DNA of 64,000 bases from Lathyrus oleraceus (Eukaryota; Streptophyta; Magnoliopsida; Fabales; Fabaceae). The stretch spans positions 91,074,944 to 91,138,943 of the forward strand of contig NC_066582.1 of the NCBI RefSeq assembly GCF_024323335.1, read 5' to 3'. Shown here in pieces: positions 49,203 to 61,572 of this stretch. The notes beneath the pieces were generated by a model. The model was not told where the DNA came from. It saw nothing but the letters and a program-made list of their open reading frames with translations, and ran no database searches. The position numbers were made by a program, and so were the translations under genes. Position 1 is the stretch's first letter; each line of letters starts with the position of its first letter.

Positions 49203-49450
49203 CACAAGTTCAGAAATATGACTGGCGGGAGAAAGGGAAGAATCATTCTTGGTGATCTCTGGGTGTCGGTTTTCTGGGAGAGGACCCAGAAAAGCTAAGG
49301 GTTATTAGCCAGAGAAAAAGGAATCAATACCTGAGAACGCCAAATTTTCTCCTTTTCTTCTACCAATGGAGGCTCAGGAACATATTCCCTGCCATCAATG
49401 TTGATAGGGCGTGAGAGTTCAACAACTGAAGTTTTGTTGGAGGTGGCCAT
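49203..49450 (-). pseudogene. Element X antisense PMD gene, 5' part
   Basis: ATG at 49450 starts MATSNKTSVVELSRPINID, then REYVPEPPLVEEKEKIW, typical of the N-terminus of retroelement PMD proteins. One apparent base loss near 49279 shifts the frame; the downstream frame then runs without a stop to 49203 and continues at 17165 once Ogre B is removed. B therefore inserted inside the coding exon. Confidence 0.7.
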
Positions 49451-49577
49451 GGAGATAACAAGAAGGTTCTTCGTTATGGAGAAGAAGATATTTCACAGAA
49501 AAAGCAAAAGACAAATGAGGACAAATGAATATTTAATCAAGAATGCCAAAAAAGAGACGAGGAAAGAAGAATGAGAG

Positions 49578-49585
49578 TTTTATAG
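49578..49585 (-). promoter_or_regulatory. TATA box of the X antisense PMD gene
   Basis: CTATAAAA on the minus strand, about 130 bp upstream of the ATG at 49450, leaving a leader of roughly 95 nt. It faces opposite to X's own LTR promoter, so the PMD gene has a private promoter. Confidence 0.65.
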
Positions 49586-49646
49586 CTCTTAAACCCTGAG
49601 CAAAGAAGAGGGAGTGGTTACACTTCCATGGCCGACCCGTACACTC

Positions 49647-49800
49647 ACGTTCCCACGCCTACGGACACGTGGAGGAGAGAAGGTAAACGAAAAGACAAAA
49701 CACGTCCAGTTTGGAGACGTGAAGTGACGTAGACGTGATTTTGTACGTCTCGAGGAGTAGTAGAAACGATCGCCATAATTGTCTGACGTCACCCACGTGG
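49647..49800 (-). promoter_or_regulatory. ACGT-core cluster upstream of the antisense TATA box
   Basis: Nine ACGT cores in 152 bp: 49647, 49667, 49702, 49717, 49727, 49733, 49745, 49786 and 49795. They include the palindromes TGACGTCA (49784-49791) and CCACGTGG (49793-49800), and CACGTG at 49666-49671. ACGT cores are the known binding sites of plant bZIP factors (G-box, ABRE, C-box). Confidence 0.6.
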
Positions 49801-49900
49801 GATACACAGAGGTCCCACTAAGTAGAAGCGGGAACAGTAAAGGGCAAGCCGACAGTTTCAGAGATTCCATCATCTCATCATCGACAGTCGAAAATGGCAT

Positions 49901-49915
49901 CTCTGGGGGGCATTT
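49901..49915 (+). other. Polypurine tract of element X
   Basis: CTCTGGGGGGCATTT directly before the 3' LTR start TGTTACTACG. It shares the GGGGCAT core with the Ogre B tract. Confidence 0.65.
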
Positions 49916-50886
49916 TGTTACTACGAAGTATACCTAAGGCATGCTGAAAGCACAAGTAACGAAAGAGGCCCATGAGTGTGGGGATTATACCCTACCAAAA
50001 GGTAAAAGATGTCGAACGCAATCAAGAAGGAAAAGCAAACTAAAAGAGGAGGCCGACAGGAAACGACGGTTCCGTCGACGGGGCATTCTGTCGACCAACA
50101 CGAGGTTTTGGGACTTAAAGAATTTTAATCAAATGCGCAGAAGACAGCTTCACCTTGGCATATGGGCGGGAGAAATTTGAAATTTAAAATAAAATAGCAG
50201 TTCTAAAAGGAAAAAGAGCGCCATAATGTGGAGTAGTTAGCAAGACGTGGGTGCAGCGGTTATGCAAATTGTGGGTTGTAACATCTGCTAGCTTCTGGGA
50301 AGCTATTTTAGGAGTAGTTCCTCTAGTTTAGTATAAATAGGAGTATCCCACGAGGGGTTAGAGGTGTTCACTTTGTACTACGAATTCACTTGTAAGAAAA
50401 CTTCCAATTCCCAGCGTGAGGAAGCAAGAGTTTCTCTGAGAGTGTTATGTACGTGAATCACCACATTTATTTCAATGCAACTTCCCTACTTTTCAATTGT
50501 TCCCGTTGAACATTTTATCTTAATTTCTTTTGCTTTTGAATTATCATTTTACGTTGTCGTTTACGATGTCGACACTGACTCTATCAAGATCATAGAGTTT
50601 ACCAAAAACGTGTTCGTAGTATACATCTTTTGAATGTTATAGCGCTGTCGGTCACGAGTCACCTACAGGCGGTAACATTTCCTAAAAACCATTCGTGTGG
50701 AAAACCCCTGCACTTGTTCGACACTTTGTTGGGAGCCGTTCCTCACAAAGTCATTTCGTCGAAAGTTAGAACAAGTCCCACTTGCACTAGCACATGTCCT
50801 AGGATCAACTGGTCGATCCTGCAAGTTACCCTTCGTTTTAAGACAAGGGAGGACCAGCGGTTGTTTACCAATTTCCACAGTAAACA
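49916..50886 (+). repeat. Element X 3' LTR (971 bp)
   Basis: Starts TGTTACTACG, ends GTAAACA, followed by CACAC (50887-50891) and Ogre A integrase. It contains TATAAATAG at 50332-50340. Pair of 3470-4439. Confidence 0.92.
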
Positions 50887-50891
50887 CACAC

Positions 50892-53647
50892 CATAACGGC
50901 ATATGAGTTGATTCTTGATGAACTTTACAAATACTTGCCGGGTCACGTTTGCATATGACGCCGCTTCAACCCACTTGGTGAAGTAATCAATTGCTACGAG
51001 AATAAACTTGTGACCGTTGGACGCTTTTGGCTCTATCATACCAATCATGTCAATTCCCCACATAGAGAAAGGCCATGGTGATGAAATCACATCTGAAGTG
51101 TCGTAGGGATATGAATCTTATCCACATAAGTCTGACACTTGTGGCATTTCTTCACATACTTGCAATAATCAAACTCCATTGTCAGCCAATAGTAGCCTGC
51201 TTTCAACATCTTCTTAACCATGGCATGTCCATTGGGATGAGTACCAAATGAACCCTCATGGACTTCAGTCATCAACCGGTCTGCTTCGTGTCTATCCAAG
51301 CATCTGAGCAAAACCATGTCAAAATTTCTCTTATAAAGCACATCTCTATTGAGGTAGAAACTTCCAGATATCTCCTCAAAGTCTTCTTATCTTTAACAGA
51401 TGCCCCAAGCGTGTAAATCTGACTCTGAAAAAAACATTTGATATCAAAATACCATGGCTTATCATCTTTTACTTTTTCTACTGCAAATACATGAGATGGT
51501 CTATCCAAGCGCATCACAGTAATATTAGGGACTTCATTCCAGAATTTCACCACAATCATCGAAGCGAGTGTAGCAAGCGCATCTGCCATTCGATTCTCAT
51601 CTCGAGGAATATGATGGAAGTCAACCTCAGTAAAGAAAGTTGAAATCCTCCTCGCATAATCTCTGTATGGGATGAGGCCAGGCTGATTCGTCTCCCATTC
51701 ACCCTTAATCTGATTATCAACAAGGGCCGAATCACCATAAACATCAAGATGCTTGATCCTAAGATTAATACACTCTTCCAGTCCCATAATACAGGCCTCA
51801 TACTCCGCCATATTATTCGTGCATTTGAAAGTTAGCCTTGTTGTAAAAGGAAAATGTGTGCCCTGAGGAGTAATAATCACTGCCCCAATACCATTTCCAT
51901 ATTGATTTACAGCGCCATCAAAAACCATGCCCCATCTGGAACCAGGCTCTGGCCCTTCATCAAGCGTAGGCTCATCACGATCTTTCATCTTCAAATACAA
52001 AATCTCCTCATTTGGGAAGACATACTGAATAGACTGATAATCCTCTATTGGTTGATGTGCCAAGTGGTTAGCCAAGATACTACCTTTAATAGCCTTTTTA
52101 GCTCGATACTCAATATCATACTCAGACAACAACATCTGCCAACGGGAAATTCTCCCAGTTAAAGCAGGCTTCTCAAAGATATACTTGATTGGATCCATTT
52201 TGGATATTAACCAAGTCGTATGATTCAACGTATACTGGCGTAAGCGCTTAGCAGCCCAAGCCAAAAGCACATCATGTTCTCTCAAGCATTGAGTATCGAG
52301 ACTCACAATTAGTGAACTTCTTACTTAGATAGTAGATGGCATACTCTTTCTTTCCTGATTCATCTTGTTGACCTAGGACACAACCCATAGAGTCTTCAAG
52401 AACAGTCAAATACATAATCAAGGGTCTCCCTTCAAGAGGCGGAGATAGAATCGGAGGCTCGGACAGATACTCTTTAATACTGTCAAAGGCCTTCTGGAAA
52501 TCCTCGGTCCAATCATGACGCTGATCTTTCTGGAGGTGCTTGAATATTGGCGCACATGTGGCAGTCATGTGAGATATAAATCTGGAAATATAATTCAAGC
52601 GGCCAAGAAAACCTCGGACTTGCTTCTCAGTTTTGGGCGCAGGCATTTCTTGTATTGCTTTGACCTTGGCAGGCTCAACTTCAATACCTATCTCATTGAC
52701 AATAAAGCCCAATAACTTACCGGAACTGACTCCAAATGTACACTTGTTAGGATTCAGACTGAGTTTGTACTTCCTCAAACGCTGAAAAAGTTTCAACAAG
52801 TGCTCTACATGTTCAACTTCCATTCTCGACTTCGCAATCATATCATCAACATACACCTCGATCTCCTTGTCCATCATATCATGAAACAAGGTAGTCATAG
52901 CTCTTTGATATGTGGCTCCGGTGTTCTTCAAACCGAAGGGCATCACTTAATAACAGAATGTTCCCCAAGGTGTGATGAATGTTGTCTTCTCCATATCCTC
53001 GGGTGCCATTTTAATCTGGTTATAACCGGAAAATCCGTCCATAAATGAGAAGACATTGAATTTAGTTGTATTGTCTACTAACATATCAATATGTGGTAGA
53101 GGAAAATTATCTTTCGGACTAGCTTTATTCAAGTCTCTATAGTCCACACACATTCGGACTTTTCCATCTTTCTTAGGCACGGGCACAATATTGGCCACCC
53201 ATTGAGGATATGTAAAAGTCACCAGAAACCCCACATCAATTTGCTTTTGAACTTCTTCTTTAATCTTCACTTCCATATCAGGATGAACTCTTCTAGGCTT
53301 CTGCTTCACAAGCACACACTCGGGCTTCAAAGGCAGGAAATGTTGCATGATATCAGTATCTAGACCAGGCAAAGACATCGACATATTCTCGTAGCAACTC
53401 AATCAACCCCTTCTTCACAGACTCTTCAAGGAGTGCCCCAATCTTCACTTCGCGAACACAATCTTTAGACCCCAAGTTGATTGTTTCCATATTCTCAAGA
53501 TGTGGCTGAATGATCTTCTCCTCGTGCTCGAGAAGACGGGTAATCTCATCAGGAATCTCTTCAACATTATCTTCTTCGGCCTCAAATACAGGGAGCTCAA
53601 AGTTGGGAGATGACGTTGGATCATTATTTTCAATGGGTTTGATCAAC
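50892..53647 (-). pseudogene. Ogre A pol (RT to integrase)
   Basis: Second exon from the acceptor at 53647. RT box YVDDMIAKS intact (about 52850). Lesions: a 20-bp deletion near 53364-53371 between two GCCTGGTC repeats; TAA at about 52948 (Arg codon in Ogre B); TGA plus an extra T near 52265-52272; a frameshift near 51372; another frameshift near 51090. RNase H domains: degenerate first (about 52440-52100), archaeal-type second (FDGAVN, NNMAEYEA, YGDSALV, ENRMADA). Integrase: KKCHKCQ and WGIDMIGMIEP, then cut at the X insertion; its continuation is at 2996-3469. Confidence 0.88.
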
Positions 53648-53917
53648 CTATATAATGATTTTGAGTATCAAAGAGAATTTAGAATTCAAACAAGGCAAAT
53701 CATTATGCAGATGAAATGATTGATTTTATTCTCTTTTTAGGGTTTTATGTTGATCACCAATTTCATGCAAAAAGGCAAAAAGGAAAAATAATTTGGAAAA
53801 AACAAACATTTAACATGTGATTATTGAATGAATATCATTGTATTAATGTGCCAACAATGTCACCACTTCTCCTTTTGGCATGGGAGAAGGGTTTTTAAAC
53901 AAAAGTGAACACATTAC
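53648..53917 (-). other. Ogre A intron between protease and RT exons (270 bp)
   Basis: Donor GTAATG and acceptor CATTATATAG on the minus strand, in the same place as in Ogre B. Confidence 0.75.
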
Positions 53918-56900
53918 GTGGACTTATGGGTAACTGTTGGAACATCAACATCGACCCAATTATTGCAGATTCCTCTAGGGATAACAAAATTTCCAGAATC
54001 TTCCTCTGCATCATCTTCCACTATAGCAGCAACCTCTTCATCTTCAACAGTATGGATGAAACCTCCACTCTAGAACAGACCACGCTCGTTGGAAACGCCT
54101 GAAGAATACCCTATGCCAGCCTGGGATTTATTATTTTCCAGCTTAATCATTTTTCCTAAACCAGTAGTTGCACCATGCTCAATGGCCAACTTCGCAGCTT
54201 TGTAGGATGCAAATGAAGAAGTTCCTTTCCTTGAAGGCTCAACAATAGATAAGGCTTGGAACGGAGTCCCAACCCCATCCTCAGCATCTATATAGGAAAA
54301 GGAAGACAAATGGCTAACCAAGAGAGCATTCTCTACTCCTATCACCACCAACTTCTTATTCTTGACGAATTTTAATTTCTGGTGTAGGCTGGATGTCACA
54401 GCGCCTGCCTCATGAGTCCATGGTCTGCCAAGCAAGTAGTTATATGATGGGTGAATATCCATGACCTGGAAAGTGATCTGGAAATCACTAGGTCCAATCT
54501 TGATTGGGAGCTCAACTTCGCCAATCACAATTTTTCTCGATCCATCAAAAGCTTTAACAACCACTCCACTCTGCCTCATGGGAGACCCTTGGTAAGAAAG
54601 TTTGGACAGAGTGGGTTTGGGAAACACATTGAGCGATGATCCTGTGTGTACCAGCACATTAGACAAGGCATCATCCTTTCAGTTCATAGAGATGTGTAGA
54701 GCCAAATTGTGGTCTTTTCCCTCCTCGGGAAGATCAGCATCGCAAAAGCTCAAATTGCTACAAGCAGTTATGTTTGCAACAATGCTATCAAACTGTTCAA
54801 TGGTGACATCGTGTTCCACGTATGCCACGTCCAACACCCTCTGCAAAGCTTTGCGGTGTGTCTCAGAATTCATCAACAAAGATAGGACTAATATCTTTAA
54901 TGGAGTTTGAAGCAGCTGATCAACAACATTATACTCGCTCCTCTTGATGAGCCTTAGCATCTCATCACAGTCCTCCTTCAGAATGCCACGTTGGCCAACA
55001 GGGATAAGAGCTTTCACAGCAACAGCAGGGTCAACACCCTTCGCAGCAAGTTTCAAATTCGGAGAAGAAGAAGTCCCCACAGGACTGGCAGAATTTTCAA
55101 CAGTAGCTTTTCTCATGTCATCTTGGGGTTTCGGCGGCGCCGAGAAAACACGACCACTACGGGCCACACCACTGACATCAGATATACTCACAATAGAAGT
55201 GGAGGACAACAACACCTCCTTCCCATCTTCTAACGCGACCGAGTTATATCTGTAGGGAACAACTTTGTCTGATGAGTACGGGACAACGCCCGCTGGCTTG
55301 ATAATAAGAGATGGAGAAACCTTCTTCTTTCTGCCATCATATCTGACAACAACAAGTTCTGGTATTCTGAAAATAGGGGATATAACATTCACTTCATCCT
55401 CATTGCGATTCTGAAGTATCTTGATCTCACCCTGATCCATCATCTCTTGGATGTCCTTCCTGATTTGGCGACATCCTCTCTCGTTGATAGTGCATACTCG
55501 GCATCTGTCATGGTCATGCTCATAATGACTGTATCCACATAACAGTCTATGCATCTCGACCAACGATTTCCAGATATGACTGACATACAGGACTTCATAG
55601 TTGCCAGAGCAACCCTGGACCATGTTCATAGCAGATTTCCCATGCTCGGGCAATAGGTTCTTCTTCACGTTAGGACCTACGTCCTCGAAAAACAAGATCC
55701 CACTTCTAACAAGGTCTTGCACCTTGGTCTTTAGCGGATAGTAGTTCTCCACATCATGTCCGGGAGCACCGGAATGATATACACAATGAAGCTCAGGCTT
55801 GTACCACCAATGAGGGTTGGTTGGTACAATAGGTGGGTCACGTGGAGTGATCAGCTTTCTATCTATCAACGACGGATAGAGCTCCACATAGGTCATTGGA
55901 ATTGGATCAAAAGTGACCCTCTTCCTATCATAGCTGGTGCTGGTATTATTGTTGTTTCAAGGCTGGTAGGCCTGCTGTTGTGGATAATGTTGTGTTTTCC
56001 TGAAGGCAGGCGCTATATGAGCCACTTGGTGTTGATTACTGGAAGGGTGAACAGTCTTCCTCTTCACAAAGGGTCTTAGTTTAATATGGGAAGACACAGC
56101 ATGTGTCTCTCCCTCTTTCTTCTTTGCAAATCTCCCATATCTCTTTGGAGAAGAGCCTTCATCCCTGGTCAGACATCTTTCTCAGACTCCTTCCTCTAGC
56201 CTCATCCCCATGCACACCATTTCAGTGAAGTCCGAGGGAGCACTAGCAATCATCCGCTCGTTGTAAAATGAACTCAAGGTCTTCAAAAAGATCTTGGTCA
56301 TTTCTTTCTCTTCAAGTGGGGGCATAATTTGTGTGGCCAATTCACGCCACCTCTGGGCGTACTCCTTGAACGTTTCCTTCTCCTTCTGGGACATAGCCCT
56401 TAGTTGGTCCCTATTAGGAGCCATATCAACATTGTATTTGTCTTGCTTGACGAAAGCTTCGCCAAGGTCGTTGAAGGAGCAGATGTTCGCATTATCCAGA
56501 CCCATATACCATCTGAGTGTGGCACCGGATAAGCTGTCCTGGAAATAATGGATAAGGAGTTGATCATTCTCGGTTTGAGTTGACATCTTGTGTGCGTACA
56601 TCACAAGATGGCTGAGAGGGCAAGTGTTTCCCTTATATTTTTCAAAGTCAGGTACTTTGAACTTGATAGGGATCTTAACGTTGGGCACAAGGCACAACTC
56701 AGCAGCTGATTTACCGAAGAGGTCCTTCCCTATTAGAGTCTTCAGTTCCTTGCGCAACTCAAGGAATTGGTCATTCATGGCGTCCATTTTCTCATATACA
56801 TCTGGGCCCTCAAATGTCTCAGAGTGATAAATGGTGTCTCCGACTCTCGGTAAAGTGTGCACAACGGCAGGTGGCACAGCAAGGACCGGGCTAGATGCCG

Positions 56901-57285
56901 ACAAAGAAGCGAAGGTCGGAGCAAGACCCTTAGGCACAAAGTTTGCGGGCATCCCCCGGGGAAACCCGGATGGCATAGTAGGAGCGAAATGAGCAGTGGC
57001 GGCAGGCATAGTAGAGGAAGCTACCTCTGGAATGACTATCCTCGCGGGAGGAGTTGCAGGTGTTGGAGAAGACTGGCTTTGAGCATCTAGCACTGACTCC
57101 ATCATGGCAGACAGCCTAACTACTTCTTCCTTCAATTCACGACTCTCTTGTTCAATATGATCCATCAACTTTGGTAGATTTGCCCTGGTGTTATACCGGT
57201 GCGTCAGCTTGTCTTCAAAATAAATGAAGAACACAGAGTTAGACCACTGATCAAGAAACCAAGAACAACACCTGCTTATGCACAT
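53918..57285 (-). pseudogene. Ogre A gag-pro
   Basis: Same layout as in Ogre B. Coiled coil (LMDHIEQESRELKEE), Gag domain (VPDFEKYKGNTCPLSHL, WYMGLDN), a shorter Q-rich linker, CX3H...HX4C motif (CVYHSGAPGHDVENY; the last Cys is Tyr, so the knuckle is broken), then protease. The protease active-site Asp is His: HTGSS, where B has DTGSS (about 54645). Stops at about 56182 (TGA), 55957 (TGA, from the CGA codon of B), 54679 (TGA) and 54072 (TAG). Non-functional. Confidence 0.85.
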
Positions 57286-57472
57286 GATTTTATTTTTATT
57301 TGAGGAACTTTATAGAGATCTATTTGCAAATATTTGAAAATATTAATCTTTTTAGACATATAATGGAATATTCACATCAATAACATTTTGGAAAATTTTT
57401 ACACCAAAGAAGTACAGTCTTGGTAACCAAATAAAATACAAGAGAGAAGGAAAATGAACATTTTATGGAACC

Positions 57473-58922
57473 CTAGAAACAATCGTCCAAAGCTCTCGAG
57501 ACCGGAAGATAAGATGCAAGCCTCTTCACCTCTCTCTCATAGGCTGCCTCCATATCTGCCTTCTCCTTGGCAAGTCGATCATACTTCCTCTTACAAAACA
57601 TGGAAGAATGAGGAAGAAGGGAGGTCACCACATCATCTGGCTCATCAATCATCTGATGCTCCAGAAATTTTATCACAACATCCTTATCTCTGAGTTGCTA
57701 AAGTAGTTCCTCTCGCTCACGAACCCAAGCACGCGAACGGTCTTCATCTCTCAACTCCTCTACTCCTTGGTTAGGTAGGGTTGAAGGCCAAGCCATAACC
57801 ATAGGGGTAGGTCTTGGATAGTCATAGGGAATGCGGTACTCAGAAGTTCTCCCCCTCACCCATGAGGTGTAGGGTTCCAAAGCAATGCAATTCTTTGGAC
57901 CGAGCTCTTTCCTTCCCTTCCTATAAATCTTGCGCCAAGTGTGGACCATCCTGCCCTTCAAGTTTTGGGGATCTTTACCCTCTTGAAAGAACACACCTTC
58001 TAACAAAATGTTATTGGGTTTATCCTTTAAGGGGAACCCAAGCTGACGACGAGCCAAAACAGGGTTGTAGTTAATTCCACCACATGTACCAAGAAGAGGC
58101 ACATTGGAGAATTCACCACAAGAGTCAATAATCTGCACACAATGATACACACGGTTATACCAAAAGATATCACCATTGGTGAGAGACATAAGTCTCGTAG
58201 ACCACCGTAGACATCCCTTGTTTTCCTTGAAGGCGACCGTCTGAGGCAAGTGCGAAATAAACCACTTGTACAACAGAGGCAAACATCACACAATGGTACC
58301 ACCACCCTTTGCATTCCTCATATGCAAAGAGAAATAAGTGTCACCCAACAGAGTAGGAACGGGATTAAGAGTAGAGAAAATCCTAATGGCGTTCACATCC
58401 ACAAAATTGTCGATGTTGGGGAATAACACTAGCCCATAGATGAGAAGTACAAATATGGCCTCAAAGGCGTCCTCACTCATGGCCTTCCCAAACAGAGTAG
58501 CTTGGGCGATGAGAAAATCAGATGCGAGACCTTGAATTCCACTTTTGGTAGTCATATGAGTACCAATATCAGATACATCTATGTGAAGCGGATCAACAAT
58601 CTCTTGGGAAGAAGGAACTCTCTCCAAGCCACTGAACGGAAACTGATCTAGAATATGTATACCCACCAGATAGGCATACTCCTCAAGTGTAGGCAAAAGC
58701 TGGAAATCCGGAAAAGTGAAGCAACAGTACAAGGGATGATAGAACTGCACCAACACACTCATCAGACCTTCATCCACCTGAGTAGAAAAGCATAGACAGA
58801 AGCTTCCCATGGGGATCTTTGAACTCCAAGGGATCTAATACATAGGATGTCAAACTCCTTAACTCTTTCAAGTCAGGTTGTCTGAAACTGGACTTCTTCG
58901 TATTCCTTCTTTGCTTATCCAT
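57473..58922 (-). pseudogene. Ogre A ORF1
   Basis: ATG at 58922 (MDKQRRNTKKSSFRQPDLKE). Matches Ogre B ORF1 and keeps the segment that B lost (EEYAYLVGIHILDQFPFSG). Stops at 58283-58285 (TGA) and 57698-57700 (TAG, a Gln codon in B). The C-terminal coiled coil ends at 57473. Function unknown. Confidence 0.8.
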
Positions 58923-59424
58923 GTCTGAAAATTTGCAAATAGACCTCTTAAGTTCCTTGAAAATTATCATTGTTGATGATATGGATGCAAATGAATGCAT
59001 GAATGCATGAATGCATGGATGCAACAATCACACTCAAAGATCAAGAAAGTCACACCACACAAAGGTCACGGGATGGCTAAAGTCATCCTCAATATCAATC
59101 ATCCATTTTGGTGGATTATACTTTACACCTTATCAACACCCAAGTTCCATTAATATTAAGGATATACGAGAACGGATCAACCGCGAATCAAGGGTTTGTT
59201 GCAAGTCACGAGCATGGGGTCTTGGTTAGGAACCACCCAAAGGGAGTGTACTATGGTTAAAACGACTACTCGTATTCCAAAAATATTCTCAAGAGAGGCT
59301 CTTATGAGTGTAGTATCGCGTAACAATCGTATCAAATCTTACACTTGAAAGATCTTCGCACTACGTCCTAAAATAGGCCAAGATGGGCTAGGTAATCTAA
59401 GGTCCTTGGCTTCTAAGGTTTATA
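58923..59424 (-). other. Ogre A leader remnant
   Basis: Matches the Ogre B leader (44425-44985) and then breaks off into LTR sequence near 59424. The segment with the primer binding site (45316-45333 in B) is absent, as is the adjoining LTR edge. No ORF. Confidence 0.75.
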
Positions 59425-61572
59425 TATGAAAAGTTTTACCAAAGGTGGCCATTAAAACCAAAAAAACAATTAGAAGTGAGTTGTATTTGCAAATTAGAAG
59501 TGTTCACAAAATAAAGTCAAAGTTGACTTAAGATTCAATTCTAAATAAGTGTTTGAAAAATCGAAGGCATATGGCATAGGTTTCTAGTTTTGAAAACAAT
59601 GCCAATGTTTGCACAAAATGAGTTTGGCTTGGGTTAGAGTGGAGAGAAGAAGAGAAGGGCTAGTCCTAAACATGCAAAGATGAGAGAAGAGATCAAAACC
59701 CTTGAAGTTCCTTTCTTGAGATCATAAAGATGATTCAAGCTACTCCTTTCCTTTGTACTTAGAAATTAACTCAAGCAATCAAGCAAATATTCAATAAAGC
59801 TCCTAGGATCTCCACTTGGCTTGTCTCTCTTAACTTGGTTATTCATGACAATGGTCCTTTTAGCTATCTCAAGTTTGGAATCCCTATCACACAAGAACAA
59901 ACAATTAAAAAGTTCACAATACAATAAGAGGAATGGACAAAGAGAGAGTTTAGATTATGGGTCCTTTCAAGTCAACGTCAAGATGTAAGCATTCTAAAGG
60001 CATGAGGCCTAGTTGCTCTTGAATCAATTTTAGAATTCTAAAGGCATGAGGCCTAGTTGCTCTTGAACTCCATTAAGCATAGGTGAGATCCTAATTCTAA
60101 GTCCTTTCTCCTTTTTGCTTTGGGTTCACACAAACAAAGACAAAACCAGCACAAGGCAATAATATATTTACACAATAATGTGCTCAAGTGAGCAAAAGGA
60201 AAATAGAATAAACATAAACATGAGCTCAAATGAGCAAAGGGAAAAGGCAATATGAATAAATGAGCAAGAAATTAAATTGCATTAAAGTAAATTGCAAGAA
60301 TTAAATGCTTGAGTTAAGGTTAGTGTTATTAGTTAATGTTAGTGTGCCATAAGGCAATTTAGCGCTATGTTAAGCAATCGTAAGTGGACTAATGTAATAG
60401 TCACACCTATCTGAGGTCGGTCAATAAAACTATAGGCAAATAAACACAAGTTAGAGATCATGACTAGTAAGCTAAGCTCCTACAACTTGCCGTGCCAAAA
60501 GAAAAGAAGAAAGACCTTGTATGGGTTTTAAGTTTTTTGCTTGACCAAGAAGCAACCTATCTTGGACACAAAGCAATTCACTTGATCTTTGATCAAGTTG
60601 AATTTGATTTGGATCAAAAAAGGTTAAGTCTCTCATATGTCAAGGCTAACCACAAGTCATTAACTCATTGGTCAAAAGAAAAAGAAGAGGAAAAGAGATG
60701 AAGATGAAATGAAATGAATCAAAAGGACAATTCAAATGACATAAACAAAGAACAATGATAAAATATGAATGGAATCAACATCAATCAATGGTAAACAAAA
60801 GTGAAATGAAGATTAGAAGTCAAGAGAGGTCAAGCATATTTTTGGTATTTTTTGGAATTAAAATAATACATAAAATAAACGTAACAAAGTAAGGTCAAAC
60901 TTCAAATCCAATTCAAATCAACTCGGGTAAGTGCAATTGGATCATCATAAGTCTAACATGGTCAAACAAGGTTTGACAAATTTTCTCAACATTTTTTGAA
61001 AACAGAAACTATTTTAAAATCAATTAAAAGCATTAAAATATAACACAAATGAATTAAAATCTCAAATAAATCTCAAATCAATTAAGAAATTGATGAGAAT
61101 ATTTTCATAGACTTATCATGATCCAAATGTGTTAAGAAAATATTTTTGGCATTTTTGAATATCAAAAAGTATTTAAAATGAATTAAAAACAATTAAAAAA
61201 CAAAATAATTCACAAAAAATAGTAAATTGAATCACAAAAATAATTAAAAATCAAATTATGAAACTAGATTTTAAAAGAATTTTTTTGCAATTGGTCTCAA
61301 ATTTTTGTGATTCCAAATAAAAGAGTTATGAATTTTTGAAAATAAAAGGAACTAAAGAAAATAAAACAGAAATTAAGAAAATCTGGAAGATCCACAACGC
61401 TTGGATCAACAGTCATTAATTAACGTGGATGATCCTAAGGCTCTCAGGCGCGCGCTCATTGTGTTCCACAGTCAAACATATCACACGTTGGATTTAAAAA
61501 AGTCATAAAGAGCAAAGGCCAAGATTAGATCCTATAATCATCATCCAATGGCTTAGAGTGGTTCCACGTGGG

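Larger units (their letters stand above)
3470..50886 (+). mobile_element. Element X: Tat-lineage Ty3/gypsy retrotransposon with an antisense PMD gene
   Basis: Bounded by 0.97-kb LTRs beginning TGTTAC and ending GTAAACA, with CACAC duplications. Internal order on the plus strand: [foreign 2.27-kb insert 4440-6718], primer binding site, gag, protease, RT, degenerate RNase H, second RNase H, integrase; then a convergent minus-strand PMD gene; then a G-rich tract and the 3' LTR. An antisense gene between pol and the 3' LTR is known for Grande- and Retand-like Tat elements, so this is not canonical Ogre. The LTRs differ at about 28 sites (around 97% identity by eye). Ogre B (17171-49202) interrupts it. 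It is dead: three catalytic residues changed and many stops. Confidence 0.85.
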
